Shown here in pieces: positions 7,779 to 14,736 of a DNA stretch of 40,796 nucleotides (the stretch's first letter is position 1; the number at the start of each line of letters is the position of its first letter). The stretch comes from a virus. Location of the stretch: positions 1 to 40,796 of IMG/VR virus record IMGVR_UViG_3300043419_000382. One strand, given 5' to 3'. A model generated the notes under the pieces. The model did no database searches and was not told the origin of the DNA. It saw nothing but the letters and a program-made list of their open reading frames with translations. Both the position numbers and the translations under genes were made by a program.

Positions 7779-8373
7779 CGTCTGTCCTAATGAGTTTAAT
7801 GTTAAAAGAAATACTGATTCTATTTTCGTCGGATTCGTTTCTTTCCACACCGTGTGGCAACCATCCAGGAAACATTATTAGTTTACCTGTTTTTGGTTTA
7901 AATGTTATTGCACTAGCACTGATAGGGGTATATCTATCCACTACTGCTTGAGAAGCTATGATAAAATCTTGGCTGTAACTTTTATAAAATGTAATATTTC
8001 CCTGCCCTTCGGATGCTTTTATATAGTAAGCTCCAGACACGAATGAGTTATCGTGTGTATGAACAGAGTTAGTATGTCCTCGTTCATTAATATTGATCCA
8101 AAAGTTTTCCATCAATATAAAACACAGATCTTCTCTGTAACCAAAATCTCTAACAGCATTTTCTGCCTGTGCTTTTATTTTAGATTCTAATACTACCATC
8201 TCTGGATGTGTTCCTGGTCGAAAGTCTTTACTTTGCCAACCACCCTGATTGCTTAATCGTCGACCAACAGGATCTTCGTCTCTTAGCCTATAGGCCAGTT
8301 TTTCTAAATCAGCATTTTCTAAATCAGTATCTTCCCACCACAACGGTGTAGGGAAATAGAATTCCATATTCAT
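7750..8373 (-). CDS. Putative 2OG-Fe(II) oxygenase (PF13759-like)
   Basis: A 207-aa protein and the clearest member of the putative 2OG-Fe(II) oxygenase family here. It opens with FPTPLWW, then has GGWQSKDF (44-51), FWININERGHTNSVHTHDNSF (His105, His107), SGAYYIKA, GKLIMFPGWLPHGVERN (His174) and ENRISISFNI (Arg185). This order and length are standard for the family, which is frequent in marine T4-like phages. Its ATG overlaps the upstream stop by 4 bp. Function is inferred only from fold: Fe/2OG-dependent oxidation of an unidentified substrate. Confidence 0.87.
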   Translation of the reverse strand: MNMEFYFPTPLWWEDTDLENADLEKLAYRLRDEDPVGRRLSNQGGWQSKDFRPGTHPEMVVLESKIKAQAENAVRDFGYREDLCFILMENFWININERGHTNSVHTHDNSFVSGAYYIKASEGQGNITFYKSYSQDFIIASQAVVDRYTPISASAITFKPKTGKLIMFPGWLPHGVERNESDENRISISFNIKLIRTDDERYWPKNT

Positions 8374-9170
8374 CTAAATAAATCTCTCATTGTTTTATTT
8401 TTCAGTACTTCGTGACTAAATGCAAATGCATGACTCCATCTAAAGTCTATGTTTTTAGATATGCTGGCTAAATGACAGACATTAGCTTGATACATTGTCA
8501 TAGTACCTATCTTGTTAGGAATAGCTCCAACCATTTCAAACCCCCATCGAGCAAGTTCTTCATCTGACATATTAAACCAAGCATCTGCTCTAGTAGGCGT
8601 TTCTGCAATAGCACGCCATTCTTCAAACATTTTATGGTTAGTATCTACTTGAAAATCGTAAATATAATCTTTGATTTCACCGTGATACTTATAGAGTTTG
8701 GTACTGCTATCTGCAATATTGTGGTCCGTGAACCACATGTTAGCAACTAAACCATGAGCATAATCAATATGAGGGATCCTCCAACAACTAATAGGTCTAG
8801 CTCTTTCTTTAAAGTAGACGTTCCCCCATTCATGTATCTGCGGATCATAAGTGTCTTGTCTAATATTCTTAAGATAAAAATCTCTGATCAAGAAACAAAT
8901 ATTTTTTGAAACCCACTCGGGCACATGAATAGTATCGAAAGGATTCGGATCAAAGTTATCGGGGTGGTTGTTATCTTTTTGTATAGGAAAACTTTTAATT
9001 AGATTTTTAAAAGTATCTAGGTGGGCAGCGTCAAACGGTAGCTCTGTTGTCCAAAAGCCTATACCATAATCTAATGAAGTGTACTCAGTATTCCACTGAT
9101 CCAACGATTTGATTTTTATAACCTTATCGAAGTTATTTGCATCAGGATAGCAGAATTTAAAATCATTCAT
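8370..9170 (-). CDS. 2OG-Fe(II) oxygenase-like protein, 266 aa
   Basis: Longer than the neighbours. CWRIPHIDYAHGLVANMWF contains the HxD pair His134/Asp136. GTMTMYQANVCHLASIS supplies His233, and Arg244 in DFRWSHAFAF sits 11 residues later, as expected for 2OG binding. An insertion of about 70 residues between the metal half-sites (about 150-220), rich in acidic and aromatic residues, could form a lid or substrate-binding part. The N-terminal 120 residues are not recognised. Four-base overlaps with both neighbours show operon coupling. Assignment rests on the spacing of the putative ligands, so it is less firm than for 7750-8373. Confidence 0.72.
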   Translation of the reverse strand: MNDFKFCYPDANNFDKVIKIKSLDQWNTEYTSLDYGIGFWTTELPFDAAHLDTFKNLIKSFPIQKDNNHPDNFDPNPFDTIHVPEWVSKNICFLIRDFYLKNIRQDTYDPQIHEWGNVYFKERARPISCWRIPHIDYAHGLVANMWFTDHNIADSSTKLYKYHGEIKDYIYDFQVDTNHKMFEEWRAIAETPTRADAWFNMSDEELARWGFEMVGAIPNKIGTMTMYQANVCHLASISKNIDFRWSHAFAFSHEVLKNKTMRDLFR

Positions 9171-9775
9171 TTTATATTAAATGTCATTACCAATCTTTCT
9201 TGATCGGTATTATTAGGCTGCACGCGGTGCCGCATCCATCCAGGAAAGATTAATACATCATTAGTTTCTACAGGTATTTCTCTATAAAGAGTTTCGTCGG
9301 GCTCCATAGGAAAAGTATTCATATGGTATTCTAACGGATCTTTGAACTCAATGTTTCCAGAACCAGGCGGACATTTTAGATAGCAACTAACTACAAATGT
9401 AGAATAGTTATGATTATGTTCTGAAGTTAAACCTTGTGATAGGTGTTTATTACACCAAGATTGTGTTACTTCAGATTGCCTATATTTAAAACGATATGTA
9501 TCTTTTAAATGCTCTAGTTTAAGTCCTAGCCAGTTTTGAAAATCAGACAACTCTTCCCACCCATGTGGTTGTAGATGCTGATCTACAGATACTGTAGAAA
9601 CAGCCTCGCCGTATTCTAACTTTGAATTTATTTCTACTAATGAAAATAGGTGTTCTATTTTTGGGTCTAGACTTTTTAGGTCAAAGTTATACCTGTATTT
9701 CCACACTAGAGGGGGAAATAAAAATATTCCGCCATCATTAAGCTGAAGCAACAGCAGTTTCTCCGTGTAGCTCAA
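9167..9775 (-). CDS. Putative 2OG-Fe(II) oxygenase (PF13759-like), non-ATG start
   Basis: About 202 aa. The body matches the putative 2OG-Fe(II) oxygenase family: FPPLVWKY near the start, SEHNHNYSTFVVSCYL (His120, His122), GSGNIEF, DVLIFPGWMRHRVQPNN (His183) and ERLVMTFNI (Arg194). No ATG lies near the N terminus. The listed start is TTG at 9775; a second TTG at 9751 has GGAG at better spacing, so the true protein may be 8 residues shorter. Either start lies inside the end of the upstream 82-aa gene, suggesting coupled translation. Substrate unknown. Confidence 0.8.
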   Translation of the reverse strand: MSYTEKLLLLQLNDGGIFLFPPLVWKYRYNFDLKSLDPKIEHLFSLVEINSKLEYGEAVSTVSVDQHLQPHGWEELSDFQNWLGLKLEHLKDTYRFKYRQSEVTQSWCNKHLSQGLTSEHNHNYSTFVVSCYLKCPPGSGNIEFKDPLEYHMNTFPMEPDETLYREIPVETNDVLIFPGWMRHRVQPNNTDQERLVMTFNIK

Positions 9776-9986
9776 TAGCTAACGTTAATCCCATAACAAC
9801 ACCTTCCATCTTGAGAACATCCGTTGCAAGATCCTGTCTCTTGGCAAAATCAATAGATGTAATGCCATATGGGTTTAGTTTTACATTGGCAAAATCCTCT
9901 TCAAGTTTAGCCAACTCTGCTTCTTTGGTAGTTTTTTCAGAAGACACTTGAGATAGTGTATTTTTTAGTTGTTCGATGTAGTTCAT
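9738..9986 (-). CDS. Small helical protein of unknown function, 82 aa
   Basis: The ATG at 9986 is preceded by GAGG within AAAGAGGATTAAA. Residues 1-35 are rich in Glu, Lys and Leu with heptad-like spacing, suggesting a short coiled coil. NPYGITSIDF (38-47) breaks it and a second helical part follows (KRQDLATDVLKMEGVVMGLTLAIE). No Trp, Cys or signal peptide. It lies 1 bp downstream of the 263-aa unknown gene and overlaps the next oxygenase. It may be an assembly or adaptor protein, but there is no direct evidence. Family not recognised. Confidence 0.75.
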   Translation of the reverse strand: MNYIEQLKNTLSQVSSEKTTKEAELAKLEEDFANVKLNPYGITSIDFAKRQDLATDVLKMEGVVMGLTLAIELHGETAVASA

Positions 9987-9987
9987 T

Positions 9988-10779
9988 TTAATCCTCTTTA
10001 TTTTTGTTAAGTATTCTTATAGACCTAGTCAATCTTTCTGACAGACTATCGCTATGAAGGAATACACAGTTAGCAGCATAGTTAAATGCCCTCTCTCTTT
10101 CTAGATCTTCAGATCTAGCATTTTCTATAGAAACATCATAAGTTGAAAGACTCAGATGTTTTCTCGAAACTGGTATTAGTTGACACAGAGGAGTTCCTGC
10201 TTTTATCAGTGTCTTTCCCTCTAGTACTTTCCAGAATAACTGAATGTTTAGTACATGTGCATATTTTGTATCTAAGAATCCCGTAGCCGATATAAATCTA
10301 CTTTCATTGTTATACGACACCGGCATCTGCAATAACAATACATCGTCAGATGCTTCCACACGCCAGGGAGTTTCTAACTTGATTACAGTTTTTAATGTTG
10401 TATCTGGATCATCAAGTAATGGTTCTACTTGAGATTTTGTATGAGACGAAACATATGCATCACGGCCGGAACTGATTTTACTAAATCTATACGGTTCCAT
10501 CCATTCAACCGACGTGCCGTCGCCGTTGGTTTGAATAATAAAATCAGCAGGTGCTGTTACAATCCATCCCGTAGATACAAGTTTTTTAATACCCGGGCAG
10601 TTTTTAGAACTTAGAGTCTCTGGTTTGTCTCCTACCTGATCATCGGCTAAGAAGTTTCTTTTAACTGCTGCTGATTTAACAATAGGAAATATTTCGTTGA
10701 CACCGGGTTCAAGAGAGTAGAATCTTATATAAGGCTTCTTACTCCATCTTGAAAATAACTTTTTAAATAGCGTGATCAT
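9988..10779 (-). CDS. Unknown beta-rich protein between halogenase and oxygenases, 263 aa
   Basis: After a basic N terminus (MITLFKKLFSRWSKK) the protein has PYIRFYSLEPGV, KNCPGIKKLVSTGWIVTAP (about 59-77), TVIKLETPWRV, DVLLLQMPVSYN, a block ending LNIQLFWKV, and IKAGTPLCQLIPV before a helical C-terminal tail. The alternating hydrophobic pattern and the AGTPLCQLIPV element suggest a beta sandwich. From memory the order recalls DUF6065-type proteins, also of unknown role, but I could not confirm this. No metal triad or nucleotide motif is visible. It overlaps the halogenase end by 17 bp, so it is co-transcribed and perhaps a partner or substrate carrier of that enzyme (inference). Confidence 0.7.
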   Translation of the reverse strand: MITLFKKLFSRWSKKPYIRFYSLEPGVNEIFPIVKSAAVKRNFLADDQVGDKPETLSSKNCPGIKKLVSTGWIVTAPADFIIQTNGDGTSVEWMEPYRFSKISSGRDAYVSSHTKSQVEPLLDDPDTTLKTVIKLETPWRVEASDDVLLLQMPVSYNNESRFISATGFLDTKYAHVLNIQLFWKVLEGKTLIKAGTPLCQLIPVSRKHLSLSTYDVSIENARSEDLERERAFNYAANCVFLHSDSLSERLTRSIRILNKNKED

Positions 10780-12379
10780 CTTTTCCGCCGTAGATATTAT
10801 CTCTTAAAAATTCATAATGGCTAGGTAATGTTTTTACATAATCAACGATGAAATCTCTGTATTCTTCATATCTACGTTTAGTATAGTTAATCTCTTCTTC
10901 CTTTTGAGACTTCTTTAATCGATCTCCACTAAAGTATATTAGTTCTTTAGTAGAAATAGATTTAACTCCCATGCCGGCGGCAATAAACATGTTGCCGATA
11001 TATTCACTAACATAACTTTGATTGCCTACTAGGTTACCCATTAGGTTAGGATATTGTGCCTGTATCAACATTTGATCTCCCATCATTTCAGGGCAGTACT
11101 CGTTAATTTGGGTACACCATCTCCAATAAGGAGTATCTGTTCTCTTTGATAATGCATAGTGTTGAGATACAAAGTCTCTAAACTTAAGAACATCGTATTC
11201 TACTGCAAAGTTAAAACCTTCAATCTCAGTTCTTGTAAGGTAACCTTCTCTACGATTTAAGTTTTCAACCAGCTTGATAATGTTTTCATGTGTAGTTAGC
11301 AAGCCTGTTGATTCTAATGGCTCGACAAATCCGTAGCTAAGTCCAACACCTACAACATTGTTGATCCATGCACGACGTCTACGTCCGTGTCTAATATTCA
11401 CCATAAACATTTCTGCTTTTTCTGCAATCTCCGGACTGTGCTTTTCGGCAAGATGTTTTCTAAACTCTCGCTGTGCATCTTCTGGTGTTACAAATCTTGA
11501 TGAAAATACATAACCTGTGCCAATACGATTCCATAAAGGAATATTCCAAACCCAACCATTGTCTAATGCATGGCAGTCTGTGACATTATGCATTTCACGC
11601 TCTCGATCGATATAGGGTAATCTACATGCCCATGCCATATCATTTGCTAGATATTTGTCAAAGGGTTTGAACTCTGATCCCATCCAACCTTCTAATAGAA
11701 TAGACTTAAATCCAGTACAGTCTACCCATAAATCAGATTTGAGAGTAGAACCATCAGACATAAAAATCTCAGCAATGCTTCCAGATTGGTCTTTTTTATA
11801 GCTATGAACATCACCGATAAGATGCTTCACACCATTTGGTAATGCAATTTTTTCTTTAAGATATTGACCAAATAGTTGTGCATCTAAATGGTAGGCAGTA
11901 TCAAATGCAAAGTCGTAGTTTCTTAATATATTTTTTTCGTCTTTTGTCTGCTTGTTATATTTTGCAAGAAAGGTGTTGCCAGTAACGTAAAACTCAGCAA
12001 ATGTGTTTGGTGAATATTCTTCAGGATAAAGTGTAGCTAACTCACTCCAGGCCTGTGTGCCGTGTGGTTTATCAGTAAAGTCTAATCCTGCACTAAATGG
12101 ATACTCAAAGAAAGATCCATCAGGTTCTCTGAAGTTTGTAAATCGAATAGAGTTTTTATAGGTTGCATTACAAGCGGCCATCCAATCTTCATCTCTGAGA
12201 TCTAACAATCTTAGAAACTTATTGATATGTCCTAGTGTACTTTCACCAACACCAACAGTTCCAACTTTTGAAGATTCAACCAATGTAATATCGAGATGTG
12301 GGCATAATTTAGATAATGCTGCTGCTGTCATCCAACCAGATGACCCGCCACCTACGATTGTTACTGTTTTTACTTGCAT
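10763..12379 (-). CDS. Flavin-dependent tryptophan-halogenase-like protein, first gene of the operon
   Basis: A 538-aa protein, the most canonical of the three halogenases here. It has GGGSSG at 10-15 (FAD Rossmann motif), VGVGEST at 42-48, CNATYK with Lys75 at the catalytic-lysine position, DCTGF at 220-224, the full GWVWNIP signature at 275-281, and FVEPLESTG at 351-359, the active-site motif with Glu356/Ser357. It would use FADH2 from a separate reductase, none of which is seen in this window, to chlorinate or brominate an indole or aromatic group. AAGGAC serves as ribosome site, and an exact TATAAATA late promoter ends 25 bp before the ATG, so this gene leads the 14-gene operon. It follows the adhesin genes after a terminator. 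Confidence 0.93.
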   Translation of the reverse strand: MQVKTVTIVGGGSSGWMTAAALSKLCPHLDITLVESSKVGTVGVGESTLGHINKFLRLLDLRDEDWMAACNATYKNSIRFTNFREPDGSFFEYPFSAGLDFTDKPHGTQAWSELATLYPEEYSPNTFAEFYVTGNTFLAKYNKQTKDEKNILRNYDFAFDTAYHLDAQLFGQYLKEKIALPNGVKHLIGDVHSYKKDQSGSIAEIFMSDGSTLKSDLWVDCTGFKSILLEGWMGSEFKPFDKYLANDMAWACRLPYIDREREMHNVTDCHALDNGWVWNIPLWNRIGTGYVFSSRFVTPEDAQREFRKHLAEKHSPEIAEKAEMFMVNIRHGRRRRAWINNVVGVGLSYGFVEPLESTGLLTTHENIIKLVENLNRREGYLTRTEIEGFNFAVEYDVLKFRDFVSQHYALSKRTDTPYWRWCTQINEYCPEMMGDQMLIQAQYPNLMGNLVGNQSYVSEYIGNMFIAAGMGVKSISTKELIYFSGDRLKKSQKEEEINYTKRRYEEYRDFIVDYVKTLPSHYEFLRDNIYGGKDDHAI

Positions 12380-12404
12380 GAAATGTCCTTTATAAAGTGC
12401 CAGT

Positions 12405-12412
12405 TATTTATA
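12405..12412 (-). promoter_or_regulatory. T4-type late promoter, TATAAATA, leading the halogenase-oxygenase operon
   Basis: A perfect match to the T4 late promoter octamer on the minus strand, between the terminator at 12438-12459 and the halogenase ATG (12379). The position is right for a short leader carrying the AAGGAC ribosome site. It implies expression together with virion genes. Confidence 0.7.
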
Positions 12413-12437
12413 GCGGAGATTCTGCAGAGAGAAGAAA

Positions 12438-12459
12438 AAAGGCACCCTAAAGTGCCTTT
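12438..12459 (-). terminator. Rho-independent terminator after the 165-aa gene
   Basis: Read on the minus strand, an 8-bp stem (AAAGGCAC / GTGCCTTT) with a 6-base loop runs into a T-tract. A second perfect inverted repeat, TTTGCTCTAGAGCAAA (12461-12476), lies between it and the stop codon of the 165-aa gene. The hairpin is followed by T residues on both strands, so it could act in both directions. It separates the fibre genes from the halogenase-oxygenase operon. Confidence 0.8.
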
Positions 12460-12481
12460 GTTTGCTCTAGAGCAAAGTTGT

Positions 12482-12979
12482 TTAGGATCCTTGAAATCCT
12501 CTCCATCCGCGATATCTCTTCCATGCTGGAAGTTCTGTAGTTGAAGGAATCGGTGTTCTGTTCTCACTAGGTTCTTCGGTACCCAATCTAGCCAACTGCT
12601 CCTCGGGAGTAGTTAAATTTGCTGCTTCTGTAGACTTAGGAATAATAGCCTTGATTGCCGAAACGTGCTGAAACCATTCTCCATCTTGGCTAATAGTACC
12701 GTTGGTTCTTATTTCATGAAACAACATGTCTAACTGTTGTCCGTATTCCCCGTATGCTACCTTACGTGCAACAGAGTTATTGGTAAACGGACCGTCTCTT
12801 TCAACCCAAATCATAGTTCGTTGACTCGGGCTATATTCTAATGTCCAATCTAGCGTGATTTCGTCAGGAGCATCAACCCACTGAATCGTGGCATCGGGGC
12901 CATTATAAATGTCATAATCTTGACCTGGTTCAACAATCTGTTGTACCCAACCTTGATATCCAATAAGTGCTTTTTTCAT
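12482..12979 (-). CDS. Phage virion-associated protein, Trp-rich, 165 aa
   Basis: Starts MKKALIGYQGWVQQIVEPG, an opening I associate with a conserved hypothetical protein of T4-like marine phages found near fibre genes. The middle (VAYGEYGQQLDMLFHEI, about 74-90, then EWFQHVSAIKA) resembles the short helical YGxQLDxLxH pattern of tail-fibre or tail assembly chaperones. Seven Trp residues (11, 34, 45, 58, 102, 153, 159) are many for its size. The last 15 residues are basic and aromatic (PAWKRYRGWRGFQGS). AGGAGA precedes the ATG and a late promoter overlaps the end of the upstream fibre gene. A chaperone or fibre-tip part is a guess from context. Confidence 0.7.
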   Translation of the reverse strand: MKKALIGYQGWVQQIVEPGQDYDIYNGPDATIQWVDAPDEITLDWTLEYSPSQRTMIWVERDGPFTNNSVARKVAYGEYGQQLDMLFHEIRTNGTISQDGEWFQHVSAIKAIIPKSTEAANLTTPEEQLARLGTEEPSENRTPIPSTTELPAWKRYRGWRGFQGS

Positions 12980-12998
12980 AACTTGTTAATCTCCTAGA

Positions 12999-13853
12999 TT
13001 ATTTATATTCTTCAACTAATACGATTCCCGGACGACCATCAGATCCTCTATGTCCAGTAAAATATCCACCAGTACCGCCTGTACCTGGTGCAGCGTGTCC
13101 TTGGTGATTATGACTAAAATGTCCACCTTGTGGGTGTCCACTGGGGGCCGGTCCTCCGAAGTGACTAGTGCCACCTGGTCCAAAACTATGATGATGTGAT
13201 CCGCCCGATCCTGTGTGTATATTTAAATCGCCGCCTGAACCTGACCCACTTACACCACCAGAGTGCTGATTTTGTCTATTAGCACCATGTCCGCCACTGG
13301 CTGAACAGTATGGTCCAAATGATGCTGAATCTCCATTGCCGCCTGCGCTGGAGTAGTATGTACCGCTACCGCCGCCACCTACGTATACAGATACCGAGCT
13401 GATACTAGTAACATCTAAAATTCTTTCGCTGTATCCGCCTGCGCCGCCCGACTCTCCGTGCCCAGAAGCACCGCCTCCGGCGCCTTGACATTTAATTCTT
13501 ACATATCTAACGCCACTTGGTTTATTCCAAGTACCGCTACTTGTAAAAACACTCATACCGGAAAATCCAGCTACTGAATATTCTAAACCATTATTGGCAC
13601 TGTTTGTTCTTAGTACAGTATTTGCAGATCCGATAGAAGATAAACCAGTTCCGCCTCTTGATACTGGGATTGAGCCAGTTACTCTAGTTCCTGCAATGTT
13701 GACTGATGCCGATGCTAACTTTGTTGAAGTAACTGCACCAGCAGTAATATCTGCACTAGGAATGGATCTATCAGCAATCTGTGTTGTGGTAATAGAACCA
13801 TCAACAAAAGATGTGCCTGTTAGATTTTTTAATGCTTGGTAGTTAAACGCCAT
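12999..13853 (-). CDS. Glycine-rich tail fibre/adhesin, paralog 1 of 3
   Basis: A 284-aa protein. The N-terminal 60 residues carry short fibre-type repeats (ITTTQIADRSIPSADITAGA, TSTKLASASV). PVSRGGTGLSS follows, a sequence common in phage fibres just before the distal domain. From FTSSGTWNKPSGVRY (about 103-117, with the protein's only Trp at 109) the rest is a Gly/His/Ser-rich domain with GGGG runs, ending GHRGSDGRPGIVLVEEYK. Gly-rich tips of this kind bind host receptors in T4-like adhesins (for example gp38 of some T-even phages); receptor binding here is inference. AGGGAAA precedes the ATG. It is one of three tandem copies that differ most in the N-terminal repeats and in the middle of the Gly-rich tip. 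Confidence 0.85.
   Translation of the reverse strand: MAFNYQALKNLTGTSFVDGSITTTQIADRSIPSADITAGAVTSTKLASASVNIAGTRVTGSIPVSRGGTGLSSIGSANTVLRTNSANNGLEYSVAGFSGMSVFTSSGTWNKPSGVRYVRIKCQGAGGGASGHGESGGAGGYSERILDVTSISSVSVYVGGGGSGTYYSSAGGNGDSASFGPYCSASGGHGANRQNQHSGGVSGSGSGGDLNIHTGSGGSHHHSFGPGGTSHFGGPAPSGHPQGGHFSHNHQGHAAPGTGGTGGYFTGHRGSDGRPGIVLVEEYK
13000..13007 (-). promoter_or_regulatory. T4-type late promoter, TATAAATA
   Basis: An exact TATAAATA on the minus strand formed by the last codons and stop of the upstream fibre gene, 20 bp before the ATG of the 165-aa gene, with AGGAGA between. Confidence 0.6.
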
Positions 13854-13864
13854 GTTTTTCCCTA

Positions 13865-14722
13865 TTAATAATATTCTGTAATAACAACAATTCCGGGGCG
13901 TCCATCTGAACCTCTGTGTCCACTAAAGTAACCACTTGTGCCACCTGTACCGGGTGCCGAATGACCTTGGTGATTATGACTAAAATGGCCACCCTGCGGA
14001 TGTCCACTTGGGGCTGCGCCACCAAAATATGTAGAACCGCCCATACCCGATGAGCGTTGCTCGTGGCCGCCACCTGCGCCGCCATATAAATTTAGATCGC
14101 CGCCTGATCCAACACCAGGCAATCCACCATTATGATTGTTGTGTCGGTTACATCCGTGACCTCCACCAGCTGACACATATGGTCCGAAGCTTGAACTATT
14201 TCCGTTGCCGCCTGCATTATTATAGTATGTTCCGCCGCCGCCGCCACCGATTGTGACGGATGCAGAGCTAATGCCTGTTACATCAATAATCTTTTCTGCG
14301 TATCCGCCAGCTGCGCCCGATTCGCCATGGCCACCGCCACCGCCACCGGCTCCCTGAACTTGTACTTTGATATATCGAACATTTGATGGTCTAGACCATG
14401 TGCCGTTACTAGTAAATACAACCATTCTGTATATACCACTAGGTTGAAATTCTAAAGCATTATTTGAAGAGTTGGTAGCCAATACCCTAGATGCTCCGGA
14501 AAACCCGCTTAATCCAGTACCACCGCGTGCAAAAGGAACCGATCCTGTAACTGTTGAAGTACCGAGATCAATCGAACTAGTTGCTAGTTCGCTTTCTGTG
14601 ATTGTAGAATTTGAAAGTTTTGCAGTAGTGATTGCATTGGTATTTGCATCATTTCCTAGTACTGTTGAGTTAACAAGAGAACTAGAAGTTAAATTCTTTA
14701 ATGCTTGATAGTTAAATGCCAT
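13865..14722 (-). CDS. Glycine-rich tail fibre/adhesin, paralog 2 of 3
   Basis: A 285-aa protein with the same plan: MAFNYQALKNLT opening, fibre repeats, PFARGGTGLSG, then FTSNGTWSRPSNVRY with a single Trp at 109, and a Gly-rich tip with a GGGGGG run near 163. The distal segment SGHPQGGHFSHNHQGH is identical to paralog 1. The preceding part (GCNRHNNHNGGLPGVGSGG) differs from both other copies, which share GANRQNQHSGGVSG. This patchwork suggests recombination among the copies. The intergenic gap is 11 bp and holds AGGG as ribosome site. Confidence 0.85.
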   Translation of the reverse strand: MAFNYQALKNLTSSSLVNSTVLGNDANTNAITTAKLSNSTITESELATSSIDLGTSTVTGSVPFARGGTGLSGFSGASRVLATNSSNNALEFQPSGIYRMVVFTSNGTWSRPSNVRYIKVQVQGAGGGGGGHGESGAAGGYAEKIIDVTGISSASVTIGGGGGGTYYNNAGGNGNSSSFGPYVSAGGGHGCNRHNNHNGGLPGVGSGGDLNLYGGAGGGHEQRSSGMGGSTYFGGAAPSGHPQGGHFSHNHQGHSAPGTGGTSGYFSGHRGSDGRPGIVVITEYY

Positions 14723-14736
14723 TCTTTATCTCTTTA

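Noticed and set aside
7059-7850. Longer start for the cupin-like gene
   Set aside because: 101-bp overlap and no ribosome site; ATG 7778 has AGGA at good spacing.
12370-12567. 65-aa minus-strand frame
   Set aside because: It runs through the terminator and promoter and overlaps the 165-aa gene; no ribosome site.
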